This document shows positions 24,111 through 36,500 of a stretch of 64,000 nucleotides of DNA, one piece after another; positions within the stretch are counted from its first letter, which is position 1; the number at the start of each line of letters is the position of its first letter. Origin of the DNA: Hylemonella gracilis str. Niagara R (GTDB taxonomy: Bacteria > Pseudomonadota > Gammaproteobacteria > Burkholderiales > Burkholderiaceae_C). Below the pieces are notes generated by a model. That model searched no databases. It was not told the origin of the DNA and saw nothing but the letters and a program-made list of their open reading frames with translations. Location: contig NZ_JEMG01000001.1 in assembly GCF_000600295.1 (NCBI RefSeq), forward strand, positions 74,612-138,611. Direction: 5' to 3'. A program made the position numbers and the translations under genes.

Positions 24111-24182
24111 GGGCTCCGCAACAACATGCCAGTCATGGTCAGGTGATGTGCCATTGACCATGCCCAGGCTTACAACGAAAAC

Positions 24183-24674
24183 ATGATCCCCGCCCGTCCG
24201 GACTACGCCATCCTCTTCGTCTGCACCGGCAACATCTGCCGCAGCCCGACAGCACATGGTGTGCTCCTGAAGCAGCTGCAGCTGGCTGGTTTGCAGAATC
24301 GCGTGTGGGTGGATTCAGCCGGCACGCACGGCTACCACGTTGGTGACCCGCCGGACGAGCGCAGCCAGGCGCATGCAGCCCGCCGGGGCTACGATCTGTC
24401 GCCGCTGCGCGCGCGCCGCGTCCAGGACCAGGACTTTGCCCGCCATGACCTGATCCTGGCCATGGACCACGGCCACCTGGCCCTGCTCGCCGAGCACTGC
24501 CCGCCCGAGTTGAGCCACAAGCTGCAAGCCTTCACGCGCTGGTGCCAGCATCATCGCGTGAAGGACGTGCCTGACCCGTATTACGGCGACGCGCAAGGCT
24601 TCGAGCAGGTTCTGGACCTGGTCGAGGACGGCTGCGCGGCCCTGCTCGCGCATGTGCGCGCGCAGTTGGGCTGA
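24183..24674 (+). CDS. Low-molecular-weight protein tyrosine phosphatase
   Basis: The 163-residue enzyme hydrolyses phosphotyrosine. The P-loop at residues 10-18 reads V-C-T-G-N-I-C-R-S (C-x5-R), just after the first strand, and the general-acid Asp lies in D-P-Y-Y-G near residue 128. Length fits the family (about 150-160 aa). It stands alone on the plus strand, ending 40 bp before the convergent gdhA stop. The physiological substrate is unknown, as for most members outside capsule operons. Confidence 0.93.
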   Translation: MIPARPDYAILFVCTGNICRSPTAHGVLLKQLQLAGLQNRVWVDSAGTHGYHVGDPPDERSQAHAARRGYDLSPLRARRVQDQDFARHDLILAMDHGHLALLAEHCPPELSHKLQAFTRWCQHHRVKDVPDPYYGDAQGFEQVLDLVEDGCAALLAHVRAQLG

Positions 24675-24713
24675 GCCGCCGACCCGATCACTGGCCGGGG
24701 CACAGCCCAGCCG

Positions 24714-26006
24714 TCAGGGGTAGAGGCCGCGCAGCTCGCGCGCTTCCAACACCCGGGTGCAGGCGATCACGAAGGCCGCCGTGCGCAGCGCCAGCTTGCG
24801 TTCCTGGCCCAGATCCCAAATGGCCCGGAAGGCGTCGCTGAGCGCGCGGTCCAAGCGGGCATTGATGTCGGCCTCGGTCCAGAAGAAGGACGAGGCGTTC
24901 TGCACCCACTCGAAATAACTGACCGTCACGCCCCCCGCGTTGGCCAGCACGTCGGGCAGCACGATGGTGCCGCGCGCCAGCAGGATGTCCTCGGCCTGCG
25001 GGGTCGTGGGTCCGTTGGCGCCTTCCACCACCAGCTTGGCGCGGATACGCCCGGCGTTGTCGGCCGTGATCTGGTTCTCCAGCGCGGCCGGCAGCATGAC
25101 CTCGCATTCGACCTCCCAGAACTTGTCGTTGCTGATGCGCTCGACGCCGGGAAAATCCAGCAACGTGCCCTGGCGCGCGGCGATGAACGCCGTGAGCGCG
25201 TGCGGGTCGATGCCCGCCGGGTTGTAGATGCTGCCCGCCACGTCCTGGATGGCCACGATGCGCGCGCCGTTTTCCTGGAACACGCGCGCCGCCGCGTTGC
25301 CCACGTTGCCAAAGCCCTGCACGGCCACGCGCGCACCCTTCATTTCCATGCCCAGGCGTTGCATGGCCTCGCGCGCCACGACGAAACAGCCGCGGCCGGT
25401 GGCGTCGCGCCGGCCCAGGCTGCCGCCCAGGGTGATGGGTTTGCCAGTCACCACGCCGGTGCTGGTAGCACCGACGTTCATGGAGTAGGTGTCCATCATC
25501 CAGGCCATGATGCGCTCATTGGTGTTCACATCGGGTGCCGGAATGTCGCGCTCGGGGCCGATGATGAGGCCGATCTCACTGGTGTAACGGCGCGTCAGGC
25601 GCTCCAGCTCGCTCATCGAGAGCTGCTTGGGGTCCACGCGGATGCCGCCCTTGGCACCACCGTAAGGCAGGTTGACGGCCGCGTTCTTGACCGTCATCCA
25701 GCCCGCCAGGGCCATGACTTCGGACAGGGTCACCCCGGGGTGGTAGCGCACGCCGCCCTTGCCCGGTCCGCGCGAGACGTTGTGCTGCACGCGGTAGCCT
25801 TCGAAGTGACGCACCGTGCCATCGTCCATGTGGATGGGCACGTCGACGATCAGCGAGCGCTTGGGCCGCCGCAGGGTGTCGGCCCAGACGCTGAGCTTGC
25901 CCAGATGGGGCAGCACACGGTCAACCTGTTCAAGAAAGGTGGCCCAGGGCCCCAGGTCGGCGGGGTTCAGGTAGGAGGGCAGATTGGGATGGGTGGAAAG
26001 ACTCAT
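24714..26006 (-). CDS. gdhA: Glutamate dehydrogenase (Glu/Leu/Phe/Val family)
   Basis: This 430-residue enzyme interconverts glutamate and 2-oxoglutarate plus ammonium using NAD(P). The substrate/catalytic segment [13 protein letters not shown] (about residues 108-120) contains the active-site Lys, and the Rossmann loop [12 protein letters not shown] follows near 235. I chose ATG 26006, preceded by ACAGGAGTC; an extension to 26087 lacks a good site. Length fits hexameric bacterial enzymes (about 415-450 aa). No regulatory partner is adjacent. Confidence 0.95.
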   Translation of the reverse strand: MSLSTHPNLPSYLNPADLGPWATFLEQVDRVLPHLGKLSVWADTLRRPKRSLIVDVPIHMDDGTVRHFEGYRVQHNVSRGPGKGGVRYHPGVTLSEVMALAGWMTVKNAAVNLPYGGAKGGIRVDPKQLSMSELERLTRRYTSEIGLIIGPERDIPAPDVNTNERIMAWMMDTYSMNVGATSTGVVTGKPITLGGSLGRRDATGRGCFVVAREAMQRLGMEMKGARVAVQGFGNVGNAAARVFQENGARIVAIQDVAGSIYNPAGIDPHALTAFIAARQGTLLDFPGVERISNDKFWEVECEVMLPAALENQITADNAGRIRAKLVVEGANGPTTPQAEDILLARGTIVLPDVLANAGGVTVSYFEWVQNASSFFWTEADINARLDRALSDAFRAIWDLGQERKLALRTAAFVIACTRVLEARELRGLYP

Positions 26007-26195
26007 GGGAGACTCCTGTGGATAGAGGCAAGCCGCCCTCTTGGCGACTTGCGGGGGAGATTGTGACGCCTGGGCCGCATGGTGCATGTCGAGGTTTGCA
26101 CCTGCGTGGCTTGTGTGTCCTATTCAACGATCCGCGGACCATCTGCCGTGAGCTGCCCCTTGCATCAGGTGCGATGCCCCGCGTTCGCTGGTGTT

Positions 26196-26768
26196 CTACG
26201 CAGCGACGGTTGCGGGGCTGCGGACAAAGCCGTAACGCGCCGGCAATTCCGCGGCTTGAACAGCTTGGGGCTGCCATTGCCCGGCTTCCACCAAATCCGC
26301 GGCGAGGCTCATGTCCTGGGTGTGCACCAAGCCCAAGCCCAGGCTGGAGTGCAGGTACAGCCGGCCCGCTTCGTCGAGCAGGCAGCCAAGACACTCGACG
26401 GACATGCCGCTGTGCGCGCGCACGCTGACCGGCATCACCGGCCCTGCGGGCTGAGTGTCCGCAGCATGCTGCTGCAGGCGCCAGACCCAGGGCGTGGCCT
26501 CCAGTTCCACAAAGACCCGCTGCGGGCCATTCTGGAAGTACCAGCAGCCGCGCGCATCCCGTTCGTAGTTGCGCTGGATGAAGTCAATCAGTTTTTCGTG
26601 CCTGAGCAGCGAACCCTTGGCTCCGGGCTGCCCGCTGTCGAAGGCGCCTGCGGCCTGCGCCCGGTCGTCGCGCATCCACCAGTTGCCGCGCGCGTCCAGG
26701 CCCAACCAGCCATAACAATCCGGCACGTTGGGCCACTTGGCCATGGCCTGGCGGACGATGTCATCCAT
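26196..26768 (-). CDS. Conserved hypothetical protein downstream of YheT-like hydrolase
   Basis: A 190-residue soluble protein beginning MDDIVRQAMAKWPNVPDCYG, then W-L-G-L-D-A-R-G-x-W and a F-I-x-R-N-Y-E-R-D-x-x-G-x-W-Y-F-Q-N-G-P-Q-R-V segment. This type accompanies betaproteobacterial hydrolases but its function is unknown to me. Start ATG 26768 overlaps the stop of the upstream gene (ATGGATGA), so the pair is translated together. Confidence 0.75.
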   Translation of the reverse strand: MDDIVRQAMAKWPNVPDCYGWLGLDARGNWWMRDDRAQAAGAFDSGQPGAKGSLLRHEKLIDFIQRNYERDARGCWYFQNGPQRVFVELEATPWVWRLQQHAADTQPAGPVMPVSVRAHSGMSVECLGCLLDEAGRLYLHSSLGLGLVHTQDMSLAADLVEAGQWQPQAVQAAELPARYGFVRSPATVAA

Positions 26769-27774
26769 GCGCCGCCACCTTGCTTGACATGCCCGCTGCA
26801 TCCAGCAGCCAGTCCCCAACGGCGCGGGGCATGTCCATCACATGACCGGCCGGCCAGCGTCCGCAGGGAAAGCCCACATGTCCGCCGTGGGTCGGTTGCC
26901 ACAGCGTCACGAAGCGCCCGGCGTCCTGCGCGCGGGGCAGACTGGATGCGGGCACAAAGGGGTCGTTACGGGCGTTGAGCGCCAGCGCAGGCACGCGGAT
27001 GGCGGGCAGATGCGGCTTGGCCGAGGCACGGTGCCAGTAGTCGTCGGTGTTGCGGAAACCGTGCAGCGGCGCGGTGAACACATCATCGAATTCGTACAGG
27101 GTGCGCGCGCGGTGCAGCCGCTCGCGGTCGAACAAACCGGGGTGCTGGTCCCATTTGGCCAGGGCCTTGGGTTTCATGGTCGAAAGGAACATGCGCGTGT
27201 AGACCTGCCGGTTGAAGCCGCGACCAATCGCATGCCCTCCAGCCGCCAGGTCCAGGGGCGAACAAACTGCGGCAACCGCATCCGCCACCTGAGTGGCGGC
27301 CTCGCCCAGCTCCCCCGCCCAGCGCAGCAAGGCGTTGCCCCCCAGCGAGATGCCGACCACGATCAGGCACTGTCCGGGTGTGTCGAGGCGGGAGCGCAAG
27401 CGCCGCAGGATCCAGTCGATTTCTTGCCAGTCCCCCGAATGGTAGGCCCGCGGCGCGCGATTGAGCTCACCGCTGCAACCGCGAAAGTGCGGCACAGCGT
27501 AAGCCAGCCCTCGCTCACGTGCCCAGCCTGCGTAGGCTTGCGCGTACTGGCTTTGCGTGGAGCCCTCCAGGCCGTGGAAGAGCACCAAAAGACCGGCGGG
27601 GGCGTCGCCCACGTTCTGCAACCAGTCAACGTCGATGAAGTCGCCATCGGGCGTGTCCCAGCGCTCCCGGTCAAACCGGGGCGCGGGGCCCTGAACGCGC
27701 TGGCCATAAAGCGCCGGCCAGATGGTCTGCAAGTGGCCGCCAGGCAGCCAGAGAGGAGCACGGTAGTTCTGCAT
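26761..27774 (-). CDS. Alpha/beta hydrolase, YheT family
   Basis: A 337-residue hydrolase. The nucleophile elbow V-G-I-S-L-G-G-N (near residue 141) provides the catalytic Ser, and L-L-V-L-F-H-G-L-E-G-S (about 61-71) holds the oxyanion loop. The H-F-R-G-C-S-G-E-L-N and H-S-G-D segments are YheT/EMB8 hallmarks. The catalytic His lies in H-G-G-H-V-G-F-P near the C-terminus. Substrates are unknown; lipid or ester hydrolysis is typical of the family. It heads a two-gene operon. Confidence 0.92.
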   Translation of the reverse strand: MQNYRAPLWLPGGHLQTIWPALYGQRVQGPAPRFDRERWDTPDGDFIDVDWLQNVGDAPAGLLVLFHGLEGSTQSQYAQAYAGWARERGLAYAVPHFRGCSGELNRAPRAYHSGDWQEIDWILRRLRSRLDTPGQCLIVVGISLGGNALLRWAGELGEAATQVADAVAAVCSPLDLAAGGHAIGRGFNRQVYTRMFLSTMKPKALAKWDQHPGLFDRERLHRARTLYEFDDVFTAPLHGFRNTDDYWHRASAKPHLPAIRVPALALNARNDPFVPASSLPRAQDAGRFVTLWQPTHGGHVGFPCGRWPAGHVMDMPRAVGDWLLDAAGMSSKVAAHG

Positions 27775-27832
27775 GGACCGTCGATTGTCGCTCGGCGTTC
27801 ATTTGAGTGTCATGCGTGCGCACAACCGTGGG

Positions 27833-27869
27833 TGCAAAGCAAACAGCCCCGTGCATCGCTGCCGGGGCT
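27833..27869 (-). terminator. Terminator of the atp operon
   Basis: An 8-bp perfect stem CAGCCCCG/CGGGGCTG (27843-27869) lies about 40 bp after the atpC stop; the minus strand continues TGTTTGCTTTG, a broken U run. It separates the atp operon from the yheT-like pair. Confidence 0.6.
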
Positions 27870-27909
27870 GTGGGCAAGACCGGGCTGGGCCGGAATAGGC
27901 GGACCAGAA

Positions 27910-28329
27910 TTACTTCTTGCGCAGGTACTTGCGCAGGGCCGCGATTTCGGCAGCGGCGATGGCCAATTCGGACTGGGCCTTGGCCAGGTCCAGCTCGCTC
28001 TTGGCGTTCTTGATCGCTTCCTCGGCGGCTTGGCGCGCGGCGCCCGCCTTTTCCTCGTCCAAGTCCTTGCCGCGCACGGCGGTGTCAGACAGCACGGTCA
28101 CGCAGTCGGGCTGCACTTCGAGAATGCCGCCCGCGACGAAGACGAACTCTTCCTTGCCGTCGGCCAACTCGATGCGCACCGAACCGGGCTTGACGCGCGT
28201 GATCAGCGGGGTGTGACGCGGGTAGATGCCGAGTTCACCCGCCTCGCCGGGCAGCGCGACGAATCGCGCCTCGCCCGAGAAGATGGACTCTTCGGCACTG
28301 ACCACATCGACGTGAATAGTTGCTGCCAT
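27910..28329 (-). CDS. atpC: F-type ATP synthase epsilon subunit
   Basis: The 139-residue epsilon subunit joins the gamma shaft at the base of F1 and restrains ATP hydrolysis. It has the beta-sandwich opening [16 protein letters not shown] and the helical C-terminus with [15 protein letters not shown] 28329 is preceded by AAAGGA; a TTG two codons upstream is unlikely. It is the last gene of the atp operon and is separated from atpD by 118 bp containing a hairpin. Confidence 0.96.
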   Translation of the reverse strand: MAATIHVDVVSAEESIFSGEARFVALPGEAGELGIYPRHTPLITRVKPGSVRIELADGKEEFVFVAGGILEVQPDCVTVLSDTAVRGKDLDEEKAGAARQAAEEAIKNAKSELDLAKAQSELAIAAAEIAALRKYLRKK

Positions 28330-28387
28330 GTTCAATCCTTTCCATCGTAAGCAAGCAGACGGGATGGCCGGTTAGGCGCCGCGCACA

Positions 28388-28406
28388 GCCGTACAACCAG
28401 TACGGC
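28388..28406. promoter_or_regulatory. Hairpin in the atpD-atpC spacer
   Basis: A perfect 7-bp stem GCCGTAC/GTACGGC with a 5-nt loop sits in the 118-bp spacer between atpD and atpC. No U run follows on the minus strand, so it is not a simple terminator; it may mark mRNA processing or lower atpC output. Confidence 0.4.
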
Positions 28407-28447
28407 GTGCACGGCAACAACACCGGACGCCCGTATGCGCCGCTTAC

Positions 28448-29902
<1,455 letters not shown>

Positions 29903-30784
29903 TCAGACGGCCGCGGCGCCGGCCACGATTTCCGACAGTTCCTTGGTGATGCCGGCCTGGCGGGTCTTGTTGTAGACCAGTTTGAGCTCGCTGATCACGT
30001 TGCCGGCGTTGTCGGTCGCGGCCTTCATGGCCACCATGCGGGCGGACTGTTCGGACGCCATGTTCTCGGCCACGGCCTGGTAGACCAGGGCCTCGACGTA
30101 GCGCACCAGCAGTTCGTCGATGACGGTCTGCGGGTCCGGTTCGTAGAGGTAGTCCCAATCGTGCTGCGGGCCGCTGGCTTGCGTCTCGTCGCGCATCTGC
30201 TGCACGGACAGGGGCAGCAACTGCTGCACCACCGGCTCCTGCCGCATGGTGTTGATGAACTTGGTGTAGCACAGGTACACCGCGCTCAGTTCACCCCGCG
30301 TGTAGGCGTCGAGCAGCACCTTGACCGGGCCAATCAGCTTGTCCAGGTGCGGCGTGTCGCCGAGCTGGACGGACTGCGACACCACCTTGGCGCCGACGCG
30401 GTTCAGGAAACCCAGACCCTTGTTGCCGATGGCCACGGCGCGGGTTTCCACGCCCGCGGCCTGCAGCTCGCGCAGCTTGTTGGTCACGGCACGCAGCACG
30501 TTGGTGTTGAGACCGCCGCAGAGGCCCTTGTCGGTCGTCACCACGATCATGCCGGCGGCCTTGGCCTCCTCATGCGTCTGCATGAAGGGATGCACGTACT
30601 CCGGATTGGCCCGCCCGAGGTTGGTGGCGATGTTGCGCACCTTCTCGGCGTAGGGACGGGCCGAAGCCATGCGCTGCTGTGCCTTGCGCATCTTGGACGC
30701 GGCCACCATCTCCATGGCCTTGGTGATCTTCTTGGTGTTCTCCACCGATTTGATCTTGCCGCGTATTTCCTTGCCTGCTGCCAT
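29903..30784 (-). CDS. atpG: F-type ATP synthase gamma subunit
   Basis: The 293-residue rotor shaft of F1. The conserved N-terminal helix [18 protein letters not shown] and the C-terminal [14 protein letters not shown] are both present. It couples ring rotation to the catalytic sites. Length fits (about 287-293 aa). It is 29 bp after atpA. Confidence 0.97.
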   Translation of the reverse strand: MAAGKEIRGKIKSVENTKKITKAMEMVAASKMRKAQQRMASARPYAEKVRNIATNLGRANPEYVHPFMQTHEEAKAAGMIVVTTDKGLCGGLNTNVLRAVTNKLRELQAAGVETRAVAIGNKGLGFLNRVGAKVVSQSVQLGDTPHLDKLIGPVKVLLDAYTRGELSAVYLCYTKFINTMRQEPVVQQLLPLSVQQMRDETQASGPQHDWDYLYEPDPQTVIDELLVRYVEALVYQAVAENMASEQSARMVAMKAATDNAGNVISELKLVYNKTRQAGITKELSEIVAGAAAV

Positions 30785-30813
30785 CGTGGGCTCCTAATCC
30801 TGTCCGGCCGGGA

Positions 30814-32367
30814 TCACGCGAAGGTCTTCTTGAACGCGGCGATCGCGGCGCTCAGTTCGGCTTCGGCGTCCTTGTCCATGGCCTTGTTGGCTTCCAGCTT
30901 GGCCAGCAGGGCGGCGTGCTTGTCCTTGAGGTAGGCGTGCAGGCCGTGCTCGAAGGGCAGCACCTTCTTGACCTCGATGTCATCCATGAAACCCTTGTTC
31001 ACGGAGAACAGCGAAGCGGCCATCAGGCTGATGGACAGCGGGCTGTACTGGGCTTGCTTGAGCAGCTCGGTCACGCGCGCGCCACGATCCAGCTGCTTCT
31101 TGGTGGAAGCGTCCAGGTCGGAGGCGAACTGCGCGAAGGCGGCCAGTTCACGGTACTGTGCCAGGTCGGTACGGATACCGCCGGACAAGCCCTTGATCAG
31201 CTTGGTCTGGGCGGCGCCACCGACACGCGACACCGAGATACCGGCGTTGATGGCGGGACGGATGCCAGCGTTGAACAGGCTGGTTTCCAGGAAGATCTGG
31301 CCGTCCGTGATCGAGATCACGTTGGTCGGCACGAAGGCGGACACGTCGCCAGCCTGGGTTTCGATGATCGGCAGGGCCGTCAACGAACCGGTCTTGCCCT
31401 TGACGGCGCCCTTGGTGAAGGCTTCGACGTAGTCGGCGTTCACGCGGGCGGCACGCTCCAGCAGACGGCTGTGCAGATAGAACACGTCGCCAGGGTAGGC
31501 TTCGCGGCCCGGGGGGCGGCGCAACAGCAGCGACACCTGACGGTAGGCCACAGCCTGCTTGGACAGGTCGTCATAGACGATCAGGGCGTCCTGGCCGCGG
31601 TCGCGGAAGTATTCGCCCATCGTGCAGCCGGAGTAGGCCGACACGTACTGCATGGCAGCCGATTCGGAAGCGGTGGCAGCCACGACGATGGTGTACGCCA
31701 TCGCACCGGCCTGCTCCAGGGCACGCACCACGTTCTTGACGCTCGAGGCCTTCTGGCCGATGGCGACATAAACGCAGGTCATGTTCTGACCCTTCTGGTT
31801 GATGATGGCGTCGATGGCCACGGCAGTCTTGCCGGTCTGGCGGTCACCGATGATCAGCTCGCGCTGACCACGGCCGACCGGCACCATGGCGTCGATGGAC
31901 TTCAGGCCGGTTTGCATGGGCTGGTCCACGGACTGGCGCGCGATCACGCCCGGAGCGACCTTCTCGATCACGTCCGTCATCTTGGCGTTGATCGGGCCCT
32001 TGCCGTCGATGGGTTGGCCCAGGGCGTTCACCACGCGGCCAACCAATTCGGGGCCGACCGGCACTTCCAGAATGCGGCCCGTGCACTTGACGGTGTCGCC
32101 TTCGGAGATGTGCTCGTACTCGCCCAGAATAACGGCGCCAACAGAGTCGCGCTCGAGGTTCAGGGCCAGGCCGTAGGTGGGTTGACCATCCTTGGTCGCG
32201 GGGAATTCGAGCATTTCGCCCTGCATCACCTCGGACAGGCCGTGGATGCGGACGATGCCGTCGGTCACGGAAACAACCGTGCCCTGGTTGCGGATGTCGG
32301 CGCTGGCGGACAGGCCTTGGATCCGGCTCTTGATCAGTTCAGAGATCTCTGCGGGATTGAGCTGCAT
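30814..32367 (-). CDS. atpA: F-type ATP synthase alpha subunit
   Basis: The 517-residue non-catalytic nucleotide-binding subunit. The P-loop G-D-R-Q-T-G-K-T-A is near residue 170, and the N-terminus [16 protein letters not shown] provides the helix that binds delta. Length is typical (about 510-515 aa). It lies between atpH and atpG in the standard order. Confidence 0.97.
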   Translation of the reverse strand: MQLNPAEISELIKSRIQGLSASADIRNQGTVVSVTDGIVRIHGLSEVMQGEMLEFPATKDGQPTYGLALNLERDSVGAVILGEYEHISEGDTVKCTGRILEVPVGPELVGRVVNALGQPIDGKGPINAKMTDVIEKVAPGVIARQSVDQPMQTGLKSIDAMVPVGRGQRELIIGDRQTGKTAVAIDAIINQKGQNMTCVYVAIGQKASSVKNVVRALEQAGAMAYTIVVAATASESAAMQYVSAYSGCTMGEYFRDRGQDALIVYDDLSKQAVAYRQVSLLLRRPPGREAYPGDVFYLHSRLLERAARVNADYVEAFTKGAVKGKTGSLTALPIIETQAGDVSAFVPTNVISITDGQIFLETSLFNAGIRPAINAGISVSRVGGAAQTKLIKGLSGGIRTDLAQYRELAAFAQFASDLDASTKKQLDRGARVTELLKQAQYSPLSISLMAASLFSVNKGFMDDIEVKKVLPFEHGLHAYLKDKHAALLAKLEANKAMDKDAEAELSAAIAAFKKTFA

Positions 32368-32419
32368 GACTCTTTCCTTCTTACTCGTTGAGGAGGTGAC
32401 GCGCGGCGGGCTCCAAGCC

Positions 32420-32950
32420 TCAGGCCGTCAACGCCACTTTCATTTGTTCCAGACGGGCTTTGACGGACGTGTCAAGCACCTCGTCACCCACCACCACGCG
32501 GATGCCACCGATCAGTTCGGGGGCCAGCGCCACCTTCACGTTGAGCTTGCGGGCGAAGCGTTTCTCCAGCGTCACCTTCAAGTCTTCAAGCGCCGCGCCC
32601 TCGATCGGGAAGGCGCTGTGGACCGTGGCGTCCGATGTACCACCCTGCGCGTTCTTGAGGACGCGGAACTGGGCGGCGATCTCGGGCAATGCGCTCAGGC
32701 GGCCATTGCCGATGACGGTGCGCAGGAAGTTCTTGGCAGCATCGGACAGCGGCGTCTTGGCCACGCCAGCGATCAGCTCGAACACCTGCGCCTCGGTCGC
32801 GCGCGGATTGCCCGCGAACTGCTGAAGCTGGGGATTGGCCGCGATCACGGCCAATTCTTCGACCCAGCGCGAGGCGCCGTCGAGGTCGCTCTTGACCGCG
32901 GCGTACAGCGCTTCGGCGTAGGGTCGGGCAATGGTGGCAAGTTCAGCCAT
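32420..32950 (-). CDS. atpH: F-type ATP synthase delta subunit
   Basis: The 176-residue stator subunit that ties F1 to the b-subunit stalk. The opening [16 protein letters not shown] is characteristic, as is the C-terminal [20 protein letters not shown] prefer ATG 32950 over a GTG two codons earlier. It starts 10 bp after atpF. Confidence 0.96.
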   Translation of the reverse strand: MAELATIARPYAEALYAAVKSDLDGASRWVEELAVIAANPQLQQFAGNPRATEAQVFELIAGVAKTPLSDAAKNFLRTVIGNGRLSALPEIAAQFRVLKNAQGGTSDATVHSAFPIEGAALEDLKVTLEKRFARKLNVKVALAPELIGGIRVVVGDEVLDTSVKARLEQMKVALTA

Positions 32951-32960
32951 GGTCACACCC

Positions 32961-33431
32961 TCACAGCTCGGTCTTCAGGCGGTTCAAGAGATCCGCATGG
33001 ACGCCAGCGTTGACTTCCTTGCGCAGGATCTGCTCGGCACCCTTGACGGCCAGCGCGGCCACCTGCTCGCGCAGGGCCTCGCGGGCGGCGATGGCCTGCT
33101 GCTCGGCCTCGGCCTTGGCGGCGGCGACGATCTTGTTGCCTTCTTCGGTGGCGCGGGCCTTGGCTTCCTCGATGATGGCCTGGGCGCGGCGCTCGGCGTC
33201 CGCCAGGCGGGATGCCGTCTCATTGCGCGACGTGGCCAACTCGGCCTCGACGCGCTTGTTGGCGGCGGCGAGGTCAGCCTTGGCTTTGTCCGCGGCGGCC
33301 AAACCGTCGGCGATTTTCTGGGCCCGCTCGTCCAAGGCCTTCGTGATCGGCGGCCAGATGAATTTCATCGTGAACCATACCAGGATCAAAAAGACGATGG
33401 CTTGCAGGATCAGCGTTGCATTGATGTTCAC
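32961..33431 (-). CDS. atpF: F-type ATP synthase b subunit
   Basis: The 156-residue peripheral stalk protein. One N-terminal membrane helix (about residues 5-26, [17 protein letters not shown]) precedes a long charged coiled coil rich in Ala, Glu, Lys and Arg. It dimerises and holds F1 against rotation. Length matches the family (about 156 aa). It follows atpE by 36 bp. Confidence 0.97.
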   Translation of the reverse strand: MNINATLILQAIVFLILVWFTMKFIWPPITKALDERAQKIADGLAAADKAKADLAAANKRVEAELATSRNETASRLADAERRAQAIIEEAKARATEEGNKIVAAAKAEAEQQAIAAREALREQVAALAVKGAEQILRKEVNAGVHADLLNRLKTEL

Positions 33432-33467
33432 GGCTTGATCCCTTCTCTCGCGTGAAGGTTCGCGCGA

Positions 33468-33785
<318 letters not shown>

Positions 33786-33810
33786 TCAACGGCCGTCCGC
33801 GCCATCCGCA

Positions 33811-34701
33811 TCAGTGCGCTTCGTGTGCTTGACCCGTGTAGATCAGCGTCAGCATCATGAAGATGAAGGCCTGCAGCACGATCACCAGGATGTGGAACAG
33901 CGTCCACACCGTGCCAGCGATGACGTGACCGATGGCCAGGCCAATGCCGGTGCCCGACACCGCCCAGGCGCCGCCCATCAGCGCAATCAGCATGAAGACC
34001 AACTCGCCCGCGAACATATTGCCGAACAACCGCATGCCGTGGGACACGGTCTTGGCGACGTATTCAATCACCTGCATCAGGAAGTTGACGGGGTACAGCG
34101 CCCAATGGTTGCCGAAGGGCGCGGCGATCAGCTCATGCGCCCAGCCGCCCAGGCCCTTGATCTTGATGTTGTAGACCAGGCAGACCAGCAGCACGGCGCA
34201 CGACAGACCCAGGGTGGTCGAAAGATCGGCCGTGGGCACGACGCGCATGTAGGCGTGATGGGGATCGTGGCCCGCAGCGCCGTAGATCAGTTCCCAGGCC
34301 TTGGGCAGCAGGTCCACCGGGATCATGTCCATGAAGTTCATCAGGAAGATCCAGACGAACACCGTCAATGCCAGAGGAGAAATGAACTTGCGGCTCTGGG
34401 CGTTGTGGATCACGCCCTTGGCCTGATTCTCGACCATCTCGACCAGGATCTCGACCGCAGCCTGGAAACGACCCGGCACGCCGGAAGTCGCCCTGCGCGC
34501 GGCACGCCAGAGCACGAAGCAGCCGATCACGCCCAACAGCACCGACCAGAACACCGAGTCCAGGTTGAACAGGCTGAAATCAACGATGCTTTCCTGCTTC
34601 CGGGAAGCAAAGGAAAAGTCCATCTGCATGTGTTGCAGATGGTGCTTGATGTATTCGCTGGCCGTCGGGCCGTGAGCTTCACTTGCAATCTCAGCAGACA
34701 T
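33811..34701 (-). CDS. atpB: F-type ATP synthase a subunit
   Basis: A 296-residue multi-span membrane protein forming the proton half-channels. The essential Arg is visible in S-H-G-M-R-L-F-G-N-M-F-A-G-E late in the protein, and the last helix has L-T-L-I-Y-T-G. The N-terminus is somewhat extended (E. coli 271 aa), with an H-L-Q-H-M-Q segment. It is the second gene of the operon, after atpI. Confidence 0.97.
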   Translation of the reverse strand: MSAEIASEAHGPTASEYIKHHLQHMQMDFSFASRKQESIVDFSLFNLDSVFWSVLLGVIGCFVLWRAARRATSGVPGRFQAAVEILVEMVENQAKGVIHNAQSRKFISPLALTVFVWIFLMNFMDMIPVDLLPKAWELIYGAAGHDPHHAYMRVVPTADLSTTLGLSCAVLLVCLVYNIKIKGLGGWAHELIAAPFGNHWALYPVNFLMQVIEYVAKTVSHGMRLFGNMFAGELVFMLIALMGGAWAVSGTGIGLAIGHVIAGTVWTLFHILVIVLQAFIFMMLTLIYTGQAHEAH

Positions 34702-34725
34702 AGATCAGATCACCAACTTTTCAAT

Positions 34726-35295
34726 TCAAACCCTGGACGATGGCATGTTCCGGGACATGCGCCGCAACTCGAACCATGCGGCCAGCCCATGCACCTTCAT
34801 CGCCACCACCAGCCCGCCCACCAGGGCCAGCCAGCTCAAACCGGGGAACCACCAAGGCGCGGCAAGCAGCAAGGCCACCGTCAGCACGAGCTTGGTCAGC
34901 TCCCAAATGAAAAACCTCAGCAAAGCGACGCCCGCCGCCCCGGCTTGCCGGGCCACTGGCCGCGACATCACCCGCGCCAACAGGGCCGATGGCAGAACCA
35001 CCGCCGCCACGCCATACAGCACGGAACCCGCCATGGACAGCGCGCCACCCGCAGAACCAGCCCAGCCGCTCACCAGCCCGACCAGCCCCGTCACCCCCGC
35101 AACGAACACCCCCACCACAGCCTGCCAGGCCACGATGCGCCACGGCGAGGAAACCGGATGCCGCTGGCGCCACAAGCGCGCCTCCTCGGCACTCAAGGGC
35201 TGGAAATCAAGCTCCTCGGCCTCGTCCCAGGCATCCTGGTTGTCGCGGCCTGCACCCTCGTTTTTGGCGTGGTTTGTCAACTTTTGCAAAGCCAC
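34726..35295 (-). CDS. atpI: ATP synthase subunit I (AtpI-like)
   Basis: A 189-residue membrane protein at the head of the atp operon. About 45 soluble, acidic N-terminal residues are followed by four hydrophobic segments (about 52-72, 75-105, 122-142 and 148-168). AtpI proteins assist assembly of the c ring; sequence conservation is low, so the assignment rests mainly on position, size and membrane pattern. It starts 160 bp from the divergent plus-strand gene, and the atp promoter should lie in that gap. Confidence 0.85.
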   Translation of the reverse strand: MALQKLTNHAKNEGAGRDNQDAWDEAEELDFQPLSAEEARLWRQRHPVSSPWRIVAWQAVVGVFVAGVTGLVGLVSGWAGSAGGALSMAGSVLYGVAAVVLPSALLARVMSRPVARQAGAAGVALLRFFIWELTKLVLTVALLLAAPWWFPGLSWLALVGGLVVAMKVHGLAAWFELRRMSRNMPSSRV

Positions 35296-35456
35296 GCATT
35301 ATAGGTTCAAAATTCCGGCTCCCCCGGGTAATCCCAAGCGACCCGCCGGGGCTTGCGTGCACGGATCGCGCCGCCTAGCCAGTGCCTCCCCATTGGCTTA
35401 CAGCCTTCCAACCCCATTTGCACCGGATGATGACCCCTTCTGCGACACTGCCGTCC

Positions 35457-35747
35457 ATGACCAGCCAGCCAGACACCCCGGCCTCCCGCGCCGACAGCCT
35501 GATCGAATACCCCAGCGCCTTTCCCATCAAGGTCATGGGCACCCGGGTGGACGGTTTTGTCCATGCCGTCACTCAGTTGGCCCGGGAATTCGACCCCAGT
35601 TTCGACGCCTCGACCGTGGAGTTGCGCGAGAGCAAGGGCGGCAACTACCTGGGCGTGACCATCACGGTCACCGCCACCAGCCGGGAACAGCTCGACAACC
35701 TCTACCGCGCGCTGACCTCGCACCCCATGGTCAAGGTCGTGCTTTAG
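35457..35747 (+). CDS. DUF493 (YbeD-like) protein
   Basis: A small 96-residue protein of the YbeD/DUF493 family, with F-P-I-K-V-M-G near residue 22 and G-G-N-Y-L-G-V-T-I-T-V-T-A-T-S-R-E-Q-L-D. Its fold is ferredoxin-like. Longer starts at 35382 or 35427 are possible; I chose 35457 because it gives the family's usual length. It lies just upstream of lipB, the classic ybeD-lipB-lipA order, and may influence lipoate metabolism. Confidence 0.88.
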   Translation: MTSQPDTPASRADSLIEYPSAFPIKVMGTRVDGFVHAVTQLAREFDPSFDASTVELRESKGGNYLGVTITVTATSREQLDNLYRALTSHPMVKVVL

Positions 35748-35806
35748 GGATGCCTCGCCCAAGCGACCCTCGCCCGCTCCCGAACAAACATCGCCCGGGG
35801 CATTGA

Positions 35807-36493
35807 ATGGACACGCGCGTCTTGGGCAAGGTGGACTACCTGCCCACCTACCAGGCCATGCAGGACTACACCTCGCAACGCGGCCCGGACACGCCGGACG
35901 CGTTGTGGCTGTGCGAGCACCCGCCCGTGTTCACGCAAGGTCTGGCGGGCCAAGCCGATCACCTGCTGATGCCGGGTGACATCCCTGTGGTGCAGACGGA
36001 TCGCGGTGGTCAGGTGACCTACCACGGGCCCGGCCAGGTCATGGCCTACCCACTGCTCGACCTGCGTCGCACGGGCTATTTCGTCAAGGAATACGTCTAT
36101 CGGCTGGAAGAGGCCGTCATCCGTACCCTGGCCCATTACGGTGTGACGGGCCATCGCGTGGCGGGCGCGCCCGGCATCTATGTGCGGCTGGACGACCCGT
36201 TCGGCCATGCGCCTCTTCCGCAGCGCCCGCAAAAAAACCAGGCCAGCGACCAGGAACCCGACTTCACTGGCCTGGGCAAAATCGCCGCGCTGGGCGTGAA
36301 AGTGAGCCGCCACTGCACTTACCACGGCCTGGCCCTGAATGTGGCCATGGACCTGGAACCCTACAACCGTATCAACCCTTGCGGGTACGCGGGACTGCCC
36401 ACGGTCGATCTTTCTACAATGGACGTCAGCGTCGACTGGAACGACGTGGCCCAGGTGCTGGGCGACAAACTGCGCGCCCATCTCCAACCCTGA
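35807..36493 (+). CDS. lipB: Octanoyltransferase LipB
   Basis: The 228-residue enzyme moves the octanoyl group from acyl carrier protein to lipoyl domains. The signature [13 protein letters not shown] (about 65-77), catalytic Lys in G-L-G-K-I-A-A-L-G and Cys in N-P-C-G-Y are all present. A short insert ([12 protein letters not shown]) precedes the Lys motif. LipA follows 7 bp after its stop. Confidence 0.96.
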   Translation: MDTRVLGKVDYLPTYQAMQDYTSQRGPDTPDALWLCEHPPVFTQGLAGQADHLLMPGDIPVVQTDRGGQVTYHGPGQVMAYPLLDLRRTGYFVKEYVYRLEEAVIRTLAHYGVTGHRVAGAPGIYVRLDDPFGHAPLPQRPQKNQASDQEPDFTGLGKIAALGVKVSRHCTYHGLALNVAMDLEPYNRINPCGYAGLPTVDLSTMDVSVDWNDVAQVLGDKLRAHLQP

Positions 36494-36500
36494 ACACACG

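Noticed and set aside
26007..26195. A riboswitch upstream of gdhA
   Set aside because: The gap is short and shows no conserved aptamer-like architecture that I recognise.
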